A stretch of 64,000 nt of DNA from Calliopsis andreniformis. Lineage: Eukaryota; Arthropoda; Insecta; Hymenoptera; Andrenidae. Every line of letters starts with the position of its first letter. Position 1 is the first letter of the stretch. The stretch lies in assembly GCF_051401765.1 (NCBI RefSeq), contig NC_135066.1:24369501-24433500 (forward strand), written 5' to 3'. A model generated the notes under the pieces. It made no database searches, had not been told where the DNA came from, and saw nothing but the letters and a program-made list of their open reading frames with translations. Shown piece by piece: positions 52,005 to 62,974 of this stretch. A program made the translations under genes and the position numbers.

Positions 52005-54170
52005 TTGAAACATGATTGTTTCAATGATAAAGCGATTAATTTCTTAATTGACACAGGTTCACAATTAAATGTAATTAAGAAAGAAAATGTAATTTCCAGT
52101 GTGATTATAAATACAAATATAATTTATGATTTTTCTGGTATAGATTCAGGAGTTGTTCGTACCTGCGGTGAAATAATAATTAATATTTATAAAATTGATG
52201 TGAAATTTCAAATTGTTGATGATGATTTTCCAATCAGAGAAGCTAGAATTTTAGGCATATTATTTTTGGAAAAACATGAAGCTATATTGATGTTTAAAGA
52301 CAAGAAGGCAAATCGCCTTCAATTTGGGAATAGGGACTTTACACTCCGTTCATCTGTAACTTTATCACCTCGTACAAGAACCTTGATAACTGTTAGAGTC
52401 GCTTAAAATAAGTGATCTAACGGAGGTCCGGATAAGGTGAGAATGAGGGTATAAGAAAGAAACGGGTACACAAATTCAATTTTAAGTCGGCCCTTAAAAG
52501 GACTTAGTAACGACCTTCATTAGAGTTTGGTGTGTCTATGGGGGACTGGGGCCTGTTCCGGTCCTCGGCGGCTCCTGTGGTCGGCGGTGGATCGGAGGGC
52601 CCTTGGTGTGGTAGCGACGCCGGCTCAAACTCTTCAGCGACGTTGGCGTCTGAAAAAGAGAAATAGCGGCGGAACCGCGGCGGTAAGCGAGAGTGTAAAT
52701 CAAGCTGTACCGAAGATTCCCGACCCCAGGCTTCGATTACGAGCCTATGTGGAGGGGATAGCAATACCTTGCCTGTAACACGAAGGTAATGCAGTGGACT
52801 GTATTATAGACTCTTCTTCTGGTGCGAAGAAGAAGTCGATGAGCGAGTGGCTGGAGAGGAGGGGGGACCTCTTCTCTTCACCTTGCACCTTATAGAAAGG
52901 CTCGTTTCGTACGAATCCCGATAACTTGGGGATTCGCGAGCGGGGGAACACGCTATAACTAGCGATTGCTAGTCCTGGAGGCTGAGGACGGCCAGAGGCT
53001 CCGCGACTCCGTTCACCTCACCATGTGCTTCTATTCGTCACACGGGGGTTGCTGCTAAACGGGGTGGCAGAGCGCGAGTAACGCAGAGGTGATGGGTACG
53101 TACGTTATCTCTCTCCGTTGTAACCCGTCTCTCAGAGATCCAACAGGCAGCGGCCTTTGTTGCTCCTAGACGAAGACGAAACTCAGAGAATCAGGGCAGG
53201 GCCCGATTCCAAGAGCGCAAATCTCGCTAAGTTGTCCCCTTGGACGAACTAGGTGCTCTGTCGTACGTATTATACGTATGAATCGAGCAGAGCAGATTCC
53301 TGGTTGCAGGAGACAATGTTTCAACTGTTGAAAGCTAGTGAGATTTCAAGTGTCTGGCAACCAAACTACCTGAAATCTGAAGACTGGCTAGCTGAGATAC
53401 GCTTGACGAACGGTCGCACTGACTGTTGCAAGCTTGGTTGTCGTAAGACGACTGGGGCGAGAGCCGCGCGTGTCTCCGCGAAGCGGAAGACGTGCTAAAT
53501 TTTACCACTACGCGGCGCTCACCAATTATCTTTTGTTTCTTTCTATTGTAATACGATGTACTCTCTCTCTCCTTCAGGCTCCGATGTTCCCACTCGACAT
53601 CGGGCCTGGAGTTCAAAACCGTTGCTCGACAATGCTTACTTTGTTTGAACTTCAATTTTAACGATAAAACGAGTCATACGACAACTGACCGTGTTTTGCT
53701 GCTAGGACAGCAAATATACAACGGAATCTCCGATTCCGTTGTATACTAGATCCGAGTATACCAATAGATCACGAATCTCGCGGACGAGCCAAATGCCCGT
53801 TATATAACCGCTTTTTAAACAATAACTATTCCAATAAAAGGTTCACGAACTAAGACAGGTTATATAAGAAGGTTTAGTTCAAACACAGAAGTTTGTGTAG
53901 GTGAAGTAATTGCTACTCAACAAAACGGTTTTGCCAAAATTTTTGCTATAAACACTACACCTGACAATGTTACACTTACTATACCACCGGTCGAATTAGA
54001 GGAATTTAATGAAAAGTTACCCTCATCGCGGTCAGCTCGTACAGAAGATCCTGATGTAGAACGTTCACAAGCAGATACTTCTAGAATTATCCAATTATGT
54101 AGAATTCTTGACTGCAGGAGCTTAATGAAGATGAGAAAGTTAGTATTCTGGAAGTATTGATTACAGACAG
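52005..54170 (+). pseudogene. Aspartic protease and linker, split by solo LTR C
   Basis: FLIDTGSQLNVI near 52032 is the retropepsin active-site loop; a flap-like strand and ARILGILFLEKHEAIL follow. The reading reaches RTRTLIT and meets the solo LTR at 52391. On the far side, with one ATAAC copy removed, it continues in frame with KGSRTKTGYIRRF and VCVGEVIATQQNG, the expected linker toward RT. Confidence 0.8.
52391..53821 (+). mobile_element. Solo LTR, family L copy C
   Basis: The 1,431-bp copy begins TGTTAGAGTCGCTTAAAAT and ends CCGCTTTTTAAACA. ATAAC lies at 52386-52390 and 53822-53826. It is co-linear with copy B but more diverged, and the frame open in copies A and B is lost here. Confidence 0.93.
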
Positions 54171-55408
54171 TTGAATGAAAAGACAATTAGTGACGCTTAT
54201 CCTTTGCCGAATATAACGGATATTTTAGATCAACTTGGAGCAGCCAAATACTTCAGTATATTAGGTTTAGCATCAGGCTTTCACCAAATTTCTATAGATT
54301 CAGAATCAAAAGCTAAAACTGCATTTTCAACACTTAATAGCCACTATGAGTTTAATAGGATGCCTTTTAGACTTAAAAATGCTCCTGTGACTTTTCAGAG
54401 GTGTATGCACTTAGTGTTATCGGGATTACAAGGAGTAGAGTTATTTATTTATATGGACGATATAGTGTTATATGCTGATTCCTTGAAAGAACATAGTCGT
54501 AAGTTAAAAATTTGTTGGCCAGATTACAAACTCTTCAGCCTGAAAAATGTAAATTTCTTAAAAAAGAAGTAATATACCTTGGACATGTAATTTCTTCGAA
54601 AGGAGTTAGACCTGATCTTCAAAAAACCAGTGCTGTAAGGAACTTTCCTGTTTCTGGAAACAAGAAACATATTAAGCAATTTTTAGGTCTCGTTGGTTAT
54701 TATAGGCGTTTTATTCCTAATATGGCAAAAATTTCTAAACCGCTTACACAATTGTTAAAAAAAGATGTTCCCTTCGTTTGGAGTACAGAAATTATATATA
54801 CAGAATCATTACTTTAGTATCCAGATTTCGAACAAACGTTCTTGGTTACAACTGGCGCTTCTGATTATGCTTTAGGAGCAGTGTTAAGTCAGGGAACGGT
54901 TGGACAAGACCTTCCTATAGCTTATGCGTCGAGGACTCTGAATGACTCTGAAATAAAATATGCAACTATAGAGAAAGAATTGTTAGCTATTCTTTTCGCT
55001 GTGGAACATTTCAGACCTTATTTGTATGGTCATCATTTTACGTTAATAACAGATTATCGATCGCTAGTTTGATTACACAGTGTGAAAGATCCAACGTCTA
55101 AACTTATGAGATGGAGAATAAAATTGAACGAATATGATTATAACGTTATGTACAAACCTGGAAAACAAAATTCCAACGCTGACGCTTTGTCTCGAAATCC
55201 AGCAATCCTTACTGATGCCAGTCCGGCTTCTATTGCATTAATTGAAAGTTTTGGAATAAAAAATTTAAAATCTTCCGTGGAGAGTCTGTCGATGGAAATT
55301 GTAGGTGCCGACAATTCCCTGGCTACTGCTTTTACGGAAGTTGTTGACAGGGATAGATTTTCAGAACATGAAACTGAAAAATTCATTGCAATCGTACCAT
55401 GTTACTAG
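54171..55408 (+). pseudogene. Reverse transcriptase and RNase H of the older Ty3 element
   Basis: RT blocks: SILGLASGFHQISIDSESKA, FNRMPFRLKNAPVTFQRCM and LFIYMDDIVLYADSLKEH (active site near 54450). After a frame change: YLGHVISSKGVRPDLQKTSA and FLGLVGYYRRFIPNMAKISK. RNase H: ASDYALGAVLSQGTVGQ, YATIEKELLAILFAVEHF, with a stop at 55070-55072, then LMRWRIKLNEYDYNV and NADALSRNP. The order is complete but several stops and frameshifts disable it. Confidence 0.88.
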
Positions 55409-55917
55409 GTATGTCCAGGTTATGGCTATCAATGTAACCTTCATTGCTTTTTATAGTATTTTAGAAAAGAACGATGTTGACAGAATAAATCATTTTCTTA
55501 AGTGGGATGAAATAACAATAACAATATTACTGAAACAACCTATGATTTCAGTTATGTAGCAAATATTAGACATCGCTCATATGCGAAAAAAGTGGCTGAA
55601 TTGGAGAAAACTCCGAAGAATACATTTACCAAAATATACCTTATATTAGACTACTTTATGATTACAATTTGTAATTCATGTTTTCCGTGTCGTCTGACTT
55701 TACTCGCATATGAGCAATATTTAATTTTTTACTGTATTAATAAACGATTTTGAAATTTCTTATTTTTTATATTAGCACATAAATTGACAAATTTAGTTCG
55801 ATACAAAAATGAGAAATGTATCAAAGGAAAACCTTTTATAAATGATGAACGTAGCATGTTTATATTATTGCGACAAAAGTATTTGTCTGTTAACGCAGCC
55901 GGATTTTGGCATGATTA
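55409..55917. repeat. Spacer with a small inverted-repeat element
   Basis: ATTAGACATCGCTCATATGCG at about 55568-55588 pairs with CGCATATGAGCAATATTTAA at about 55705-55724, which makes a MITE-like unit of about 165 bp. No integrase coding is seen. Confidence 0.5.
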
Positions 55918-57775
55918 TGGCTAGGCGCCCACGAGCGCACAAAATACGTGCGCAGCTACGCGCGTCAATTTCGACAGACGTAGGGCCTTCGCTGGCCGCC
56001 CACGAGGGTTAGGCGATGCGCGTAGAAGTCGAGCGTTGCGACCGGTGCCACGTGCGTTTTTGAAATACATTGGAGTATATGGGAGTCCGCACACGAGGTA
56101 CGTGTGTTAGTTTCTACGGACGTTGCAGAATCTTGACGCTTGCGTTGAATTTTCCTCGATGCATTTATGCCAGAATACGCGCATTCGCATATGGCAGGGC
56201 GACCCACGTTTTGCATTTGCCACGCGAGAATTTTTATAGAAGACAAGTCACATTCGTTTGTCCACGATTTGTCTACATTTGTCCAATAAAAGGTTCCGTT
56301 TGTCCATCCCAAAGTTATGGAGAAAAAAGTTATGCAGAAATCAAGAACTTGAGACGTAAGCACCTCCATAAACGTTATTCATTTTTTTTTTTTTTTTTTT
56401 TTTCAAATGGAATATGATTGTCCGTGATTTATCGACATTGATCCACTGAAAATTCTCGTTTGTCTGTCCCCTCAAAAAAGTGATGACTAAATTATAAAAT
56501 TTGGCATTAACAGTCATTAACATTTTTCGTTAATATTTAAGTATGATGCAATTATCCGTAACTGACCTGCATTAATTGGTTTCGCTTTTTCGTTTTTCCT
56601 TTCTACAGAAAAATGTTATAAAAATATTTAGAAAATCCGACTTTAGATTTTGGAGACTGTTGATGGGTGTTAATGTTAAACTCTGAATTTCGAATTTGAA
56701 AATTTCTGTTGAACAAATGTAAAAAATTCATGGACAATCATATTTCATTTGGAAAATAATGAAAAACGTTCAAGGGGTACTAACATCTCATGTTTCTGAT
56801 TCCTCCGTAATTTTTTTTTTTTTTGTGGGTGGACAAACAATAATTTTGGGTGGACAAATGTTGATGAATCATGAACAAACGAATATGATTTGTTTCTTAT
56901 GAAAATTCTCACGTGGAGGTGCCAATTTTACAGACGCCGTAGCAATAACTAAAAAATTTGCAAAGTCACCTTTTGACATAGCCGCCTAATGAAGCGTGCG
57001 TTAAAATTGACGTCGTCCGTTGCGACAGATGTTAATTTTTATGATCGTACCTGCACACCTACCCGCCGTTTGGGACTGCAGCGTAAGTTGGTGAAAAAAG
57101 TGCGAAAAGAATGGATTTCAGCGACAGCTTTTTGTATTTGCAAGAAAAGCGAGAAAAACGATTGTTAGACCCGGGCTACACTCGATAAATCGTGAGCGGC
57201 AGCAACATGGGCATTATTTCACCCCTTTGCCAAAATTGCGTGCAGACCCCGAGAAGTGGTTCAATTATTTCTGCATGTCAATGAAATCATTTGACGAACT
57301 CCTGACTTGCATAGAGGAAGATATTAGACTGGAAGACACAAATATGAGGAAATCCTAAATGAGTCAAACCCATTCGCCCGCTCTCCCCTAATTTCATATA
57401 CACTACACGATACTACTCCGTTGAAAACAAGCCGATTTACATGAAATTTGGTACTATTTTAAATGGGAGATGATTAGCTCTACTTTCATAACAATACAAT
57501 GCGTATTAAGAGATATTGAAAATTTTATTGATGCCATAAACCACGCCGTTGAGCGGCTGCACCTAACCCTTGGCTCGAATGCTTGAACACAAGGATCACG
57601 GGAGGTCCGCCTCGGGTCGGCGACGAGTTTCAACGCGCGTATCTAGCATACATGCGCCGAGAAAAAGCTAACGCGTGTTACAACTTACCTCGTGTGCGGA
57701 CCTCCATATGCTACAATATACTGCTACTGACGCGCATAGCTACGCACGTAGTTTGTGCGCTCGTGGGCGCACAGC
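55918..57775. mobile_element. Non-autonomous PIF/Harbinger-type element with TTA duplication
   Basis: Inverted ends share GCGCCCACGAGCGCACAAA and continue for about 43 bp; TTA flanks at 55915-55917 and 57776-57778. The interior holds a Harbinger transposase N-terminal remnant at 57111-57360. It also holds a second inverted pair (about 56150-56310 and 56830-56960) built on TTTGTCCACGATTTGTC-like words, possibly a nested MITE, with a 20-plus T run near 56382. Confidence 0.75.
57111..57360 (+). pseudogene. Harbinger transposase N-terminal remnant
   Basis: ATG 57111 begins MDFSDSFLYLQEKREKRLLD; after a frame change near 57185 it reads HGHYFTPLPKLRADPEKWF and MSMKSFDELLTCIEEDIR. These are the first blocks of a HARBI1-like transposase. 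The catalytic domain is absent, as expected in a deletion derivative. Confidence 0.65.
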
Positions 57776-57778
57776 TTA

Positions 57779-59010
57779 TGTCGTCCCATAGTACTTACCG
57801 CCAGAGAATGACACAGGATATTGAGAGTAGTTATTTTAAATGTCGCCAGATGGCACAGACTGCCGAATTCCGCGGTGACGGTAAACTCTTCTATGTGCGT
57901 AAGTATCGGTGCGACCAGAATGCAGTGAGCTGGCTGTACGATCACCGACTAGGTAATAATAGACCTAACATCCTATGTATTTTTCTGTCCCTGATTTTTG
58001 GGGTGCTAGCACCCCATTATCATTTTAGTGTCACCGCCAATATTACCGGCGAAGTCTCAAAGTAGATTGTAACGCTACGAATTTTCGGAATTACAATTAA
58101 AATAGAGTAGGCAGGTTATATTAAGCCCGCAAGTTTTGAATGTTTATGTAAGAGTAATAGTTAATAACTATATTGCGAATTTCATTCATTTCTGCCAAAA
58201 TATAGAAAATATGAAGAATATAAATCAAGTTGCAATATTTAGAAAATAAGACATACTACTTACATAAATAATAACTATACTCTACGTATCAGCCATTGAG
58301 ATATTAAAGTTTAACATTTTGTAATGTATTAAGCTATTAAACAGTACAATTTTCTAACGATTTGAACTATTAAACTATAAAAACTTCTTAATGTATATAT
58401 ATTAATGTATATAACTAAAAAAAATCATGGTACTAAGAAACAATATTTGTTATATGTTGTAATAGTTGTATAATAACTTACTTTAACTTGCAATCTTTGT
58501 AAAGTTTCAAAGTATAAAGTAGTAAAGTTTCAAAGTTTCAAAGTATTTCAAAGTAAATAGTAATAATAAATAAACATAATAATTATAGTATATAAACAAG
58601 CTAAATGAGAGCACCTACATACTTGTCCTGTTTATTATTACACAATGTAATTTAACAATGGAAAGAATTTTTCCCAGTCATTCTTTTTACGAGATTTCAA
58701 GGTCACTGATATTTTTGAAACGAGATTCTATATTTTTTTCTATATTCTTCTGGAGGATATCTATAAGAATATATTTAACTTTCTTAATACTCGTAACGTT
58801 TCAATTATTATTTCGCAAGATGACTTGCTATAAATAACGCTCTGATCTTTTAAATGGAACTGGAAAAAATCCGTTAAATTATTGTTTATAATAATAAACA
58901 ATTTTAAAATTTAGATATGGTTCTCTGATTCAATTTGTTTGGATAAATTTGTAAGAAATTGTATTGAAATTTATTTGTCAGAAAAATACGAAGAATAAGA
59001 AATCTGTTCC
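57779..59010. other. No recognisable gene
   Basis: AT-rich sequence with short AAAGTTTCAAAGTAT repeats near 58500-58555. Nothing else can be supported. Confidence 0.4.
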
Positions 59011-59265
59011 TTAGACAATGGTTGGGGTAAGTGCTGTGGGGTTCATCACAGTCCTGTTACCGAAAGGCATAGCCTTCCCCACTCCGTGGTCAGATCCTTT
59101 AGGAACAATATTCCCATTCTTTAGCAATACGGTGTCGGACCGCTTGCCTTCCTTAAACACTCGCTCTTCTTTGAAACAGTCACACAACACCCAATAACTG
59201 GAAGGCCAAACGTAGCCATCAGCCATCAGGCGCCAACGGGACTGTTTAATCTCATGCACCTTCAA
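59011..59265 (-). CDS. Uncharacterised 84-aa ORF
   Basis: The frame starts MKVHEIKQSRWRLMADGYVW and contains VLCDCFKEERVFKEG and a Gly/Asn-rich end. The GC content is higher than its flanks. I do not recognise it, and it may be a fragment of a larger exon or non-coding. Confidence 0.25.
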   Translation of the reverse strand: MKVHEIKQSRWRLMADGYVWPSSYWVLCDCFKEERVFKEGKRSDTVLLKNGNIVPKGSDHGVGKAMPFGNRTVMNPTALTPTIV

Positions 59266-59626
59266 TCAGCCACAGGCAGACTAAGACCCTATTACCCTAT
59301 CATAAATCCCTCAAAGACACATTCTCGTTCGGCTAACCGTCCCAAACTCTCTCTCAAAATACCTTAACGCTAGCATATTTAATTATTTAAGTTGGAATTT
59401 GTTTTTCATGGTCTTCTTAATTAGTTAGTTTATTATTTTTATGTAAAAGAACATATTATATTTTCATATATATGTTTATATTTATATATCATGAAGAGAC
59501 AAAAGTAACGACATGACTATATGTATAACTATGCAAAATAACATTTTTTTACAATGTTTTAATTCGTAACACATAGTATGTGAGCTAAAGCGTGGGTGGG
59601 CAAAGCTCCTTTTCTATATTGAATGA
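59266..59626. other. No recognisable gene
   Basis: AT-rich spacer; nothing seen. Confidence 0.35.
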
Positions 59627-59840
59627 ACTGTCAAATTCGACTCTATTCTGAGAAGTCACACGTATGTAAGCACACACACTATTCGATATTTCACCACAGG
59701 TTGAAATAGTTCTCCACGTAAACGTTATTCGTGAGTAGAGGTCGCCTAATTCAGTCTACAAACTATGCATCGGTAAGGCAGTTTGACCTGAGACACAAAA
59801 CCCCATTGAATGTTAGGTCTATCATTATCTGGTCGGTGGT
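59627..59840 (-). repeat. Dispersed repeat, copy 2 (inverted relative to 49.18-49.40 kb)
   Basis: It matches 49180-49396 in reverse complement, from CTGTCAAATTCGACTCTATT to GTCTATCATTATCTGGTCGG. Different sequence lies beyond each end of the two copies. Confidence 0.75.
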
Positions 59841-59969
59841 ACGATCAAAGATGTACTGCGACGTGATAGCCTAGTGTGAGCCATGTCCACAGCCGACGAT
59901 CCGGCCAACTCCTTCCACACACTCCTCACACCGTGAATTTTTATGGGGCGCCAGCAAAGATGAAACGGC

Positions 59970-60245
59970 GAGTGTCTTCCACAAGTGTTTATTGTACAAA
60001 AGACTGGATCGTGCAAACGGCACGGTAACGGAAAAATACACAGGTAGTCGGTCATAGTAACAAACACGCGTTCTAACAATCTCGGCACGCGCTGACTCAC
60101 CCGTTACAAAAGTCGTGTCAGCGTAGTGACACCGGAATAAGCGATACATTAGACAAAATATACAATACCGCGAGATCCGAGACGCCTTGGAGGAAACCCG
60201 AACCGCACCTAGCATCAACGGCACTCCGTGCCCGGTAACACTGTC
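59970..60245 (-). mobile_element. LTR-type fragment, related to 11.19-11.47 kb
   Basis: In reverse complement it reads TTCCGTTACCGTGCCGTTTG, then TACAATAAACACTTGTGGAA, like the plus-strand fragment at 11.2-11.5 kb. Just beyond, TGGCGCCCC on the minus strand at about 59944-59952 would suit a primer-binding site. No coding region follows. Confidence 0.55.
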
Positions 60246-61723
60246 CAACACGATTTTTGATCTGTAATATCCAGTGGATGATCCTTGTAGAGTTCCCCAT
60301 CCTAAATACGAATCCGAAAGTGGAATTGCTCTATCACCCTCAGTTTTCGAAAAACACGCATTTTTGTGAAATAGCACAATTTTGGGTAAAAATGAGATAT
60401 TACATAAAATCTAGGAATGCTAGAAAGTTCGGACTGGTCTTAAAAACTAGAAGAGAGTTTCCTAAACAGACTAGTGTAGGTAGATTTAATTTTCCTTATT
60501 TCAAGTGATTGTAAATAGCCATCAAAGTTCAAAAAAAAGCCATCGCGCGCACTTTCTTCGCTGTATTTTCGTAATTTTACAGAAAATTCGGCGTCTAGTA
60601 CGAATTTACTACACAGCATCAGATTCTATGGACATTTCCGAAGAGAAAACTGTCCATTAAACGTGTCGAAACAGAATTAGATTCGAACAAATCGAGAAAA
60701 TATCAATCGGTAACGCGTGCACGATGCTTCGCCGCCACGCGGCCATCGCTCGTCTGCCTCGTCTCGGCAGTGCCGTAGCTACGCGGAATCCGAACCGATA
60801 GTATCGTCCAATTGGGCCCCCATTTTTTGTATGTATGATCTTTCAATTCTTTCCCATATCTTTGCATACGAATCACTGAATTGGAAAGCACCTTTCCCAT
60901 CACTGAATTTGTTGTTAATTTTAAAAAATTCAATATCCAATGCACTTATTAAACGGGATTTGAAAGCAATGTAAAGTCTATTGAATCGTCAGTTATATAG
61001 TTGTTCATTTAATCGTCTTTTTTTAATAAATCCATTGTTGGACACTTATGAAATGCAGTTTCAAATAGAAAAGTAATACAGTAGACTTTTTATTTTATTC
61101 AAATTAACTCTGGTTTTAGATGAACTAATGACATTAAAGTGAAACTTATTTTTGATGAACTAATACTAAATAAGAGATCGAAGTTTGAACGGGGTTCTTC
61201 TGTAGTTTCATCGGTAGTATATCGAATATTCAAAATCCTAAATAACAAAAATCATGGAAAATCTAGTTCACTTAATCGAGGTTCTGAGATTTCGTGAAGA
61301 CGGAGAAGAAGCAGTTCTTGCCACGCGCACCCTTATGAAATCTAAACATCGCTCGATGTTTCTCTCAATCGTTTGATACAATCAGAGGAAAAATAAACAT
61401 CTCTTAAAATGCTATGGTTCGCTTTTCGTTGTTTTAAGTAGAGCTCAGTCTTGCTTCAGAAACTGTTTCAGTCGGTAGTGCTAAGCAGTATACAAAACTC
61501 GTTGCATCACATAACCGTGTGCTGTGAATTATATAGAATTTTGTAGTGAACTTGAATTTTTTTACTGTATTGACATATGTATTAGTGTTAAGTGTGTGTT
61601 TATGTTATAGTTATATATAGTTTTGTGTGTGCTTCAATATTCCTTCTATTCTATAGACATATATTACATTAGTGTTAAGTGTCTGTATATATTGTACTAT
61701 TGTATTTTGTGTCGTGTACCATA
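60246..61723. other. No recognisable gene; leader of the next gene at the right end
   Basis: Open frames around 60703-60974 show no motif. The last few hundred bases precede the ATG at 61724 and may be its promoter or leader. Confidence 0.35.
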
Positions 61724-62129
61724 ATGTCGCGTAACTGCGTGAATCAGCCAGACTCTTTTTGTTACGTTTGCGGGGAAGTGGTTTTGAAATCACAGCGTCG
61801 AAGTATAACTCCACCAATACAGTTTGCTTATGAACAATATTTTGGGTGCAAACTTGGGGATCAAGAACAGTATTGGGCTCCTCATGTGTGTTGCCAGCGT
61901 TGTGCTTTGACCCTCTTAGCTTGGTTGAGAGGAAATCGGAAAGTGATGCCATTTGCAGTTCCGATGGTATGGAGAGAACCAAGTAACCATACCACAGACT
62001 GTTATTTTTGTTTGTGCAAAATCTCCGGCTGCAACAGAAAGGGAAAGAAAAGCATCGAGTACCCAAATGTACCCTCCGCAATTCGCCCTATTTCACATTC
62101 AAACGAACTACCGGTACCAATACCACCGT

Positions 62130-62974
62130 TGTACAGGAAAGGAATTGCCTCTCTTCTCTTTATTTGTCCACACACAGGGCTTATTGCTGATCGATTGATT
62201 CTTTCATACTGATCCGCACAGTTTATATCTCCTTAGCGCCATTGTTTCGCAGGTAACCGGAGAGCCAGAGCGGTCGACCCGTCGTGACCCAAACTTGTCA
62301 TTAAACATAAATATTTTCTGTTAACCCCATTAGCGATTCTCGTGACTCTTTCTGTAGCCTGGCGGCCCCGGATTGACCATTTTTGATTTCACCGTGCACG
62401 CTTTTTAACCTTCACACTCAGAGAGATGGCCTCCCTCTTGAGGTTTATGGCGGCCTAAGGTCGACGTTTTCACGTCTACCTTTGCACGCTCGGCTTGAAC
62501 CACGACTAAACGCTGCTGCGTAGTCGAGTGTTTTTGTCAGCGAGAATTCGCGCATTTTTTAGGGTAAACCCGCGCGTTTGAAGCCAATGCATCCGCAGAT
62601 GCATACATGTCGGGACATCAATTTTCACTCCCCCCCCCCCCCCCCCCCCCCCCGCGCGCTATGGCTCTCTTTTTGGGACCTTCCTAGCCGCGTATACTCT
62701 CATCCTCATACAATTTCACCCTTAATCTTACACATTCGTCAGATTTAATCATCTTACAATGTTTTGATCACGTCAACGCACCCACATTGGACGCGGAAGC
62801 ATTCACTCCATTCAGAGCTTCTCGGATAATTTGGAAACGGTGTTCCTTGGCGAGTCTCTTTTAGTCCACTTTGATCTAAACATAATCCGTACCACGATGC
62901 GAGTGAGTCAATCACACTCCACACACTCTTACCTGTCCGCAACAAAAATAACGCACTTATACCTATTCACAACA
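62130..62974. mobile_element. Solo LTR in the zinc-finger gene
   Basis: The 845-bp insert begins TGTACAGGAAAGG and ends CCTATTCACAACA, with ACCGT at 62125-62129 and 62975-62979. Removing it with one ACCGT restores the reading frame. It contains a 24-base C run at 62630-62653. Confidence 0.9.
62630..62653. repeat. Poly-C homopolymer, 24 bases
   Basis: An uninterrupted C run lies within the solo LTR, followed by GCGCGC. Its length is uncertain for the same technical reasons as other long homopolymers. Confidence 0.9.

Larger units (their letters stand above)
49960..55560 (+). mobile_element. Older Ty3-type retrotransposon, no integrase visible
   Basis: A candidate 5' LTR is followed by gag, protease and RT-RNase H on the plus strand. 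A family L solo LTR lies at 52391-53821 between protease and RT. Neither integrase nor a 3' LTR was found; coding ends near 55408. Stops and frame changes are frequent, so this element is older than the one at 22.6-29.3 kb. Confidence 0.8.

Noticed and set aside
55965..56417. Open frames on both strands near the left end of the Harbinger-type element
   Set aside because: They fall in its terminal and nested inverted repeats and show no protein motif.
57583..58065. A 160-codon plus-strand frame
   Set aside because: It runs across the terminal inverted repeat and the TTA duplication of the Harbinger-type element into unrelated flank, so it is a chance frame.
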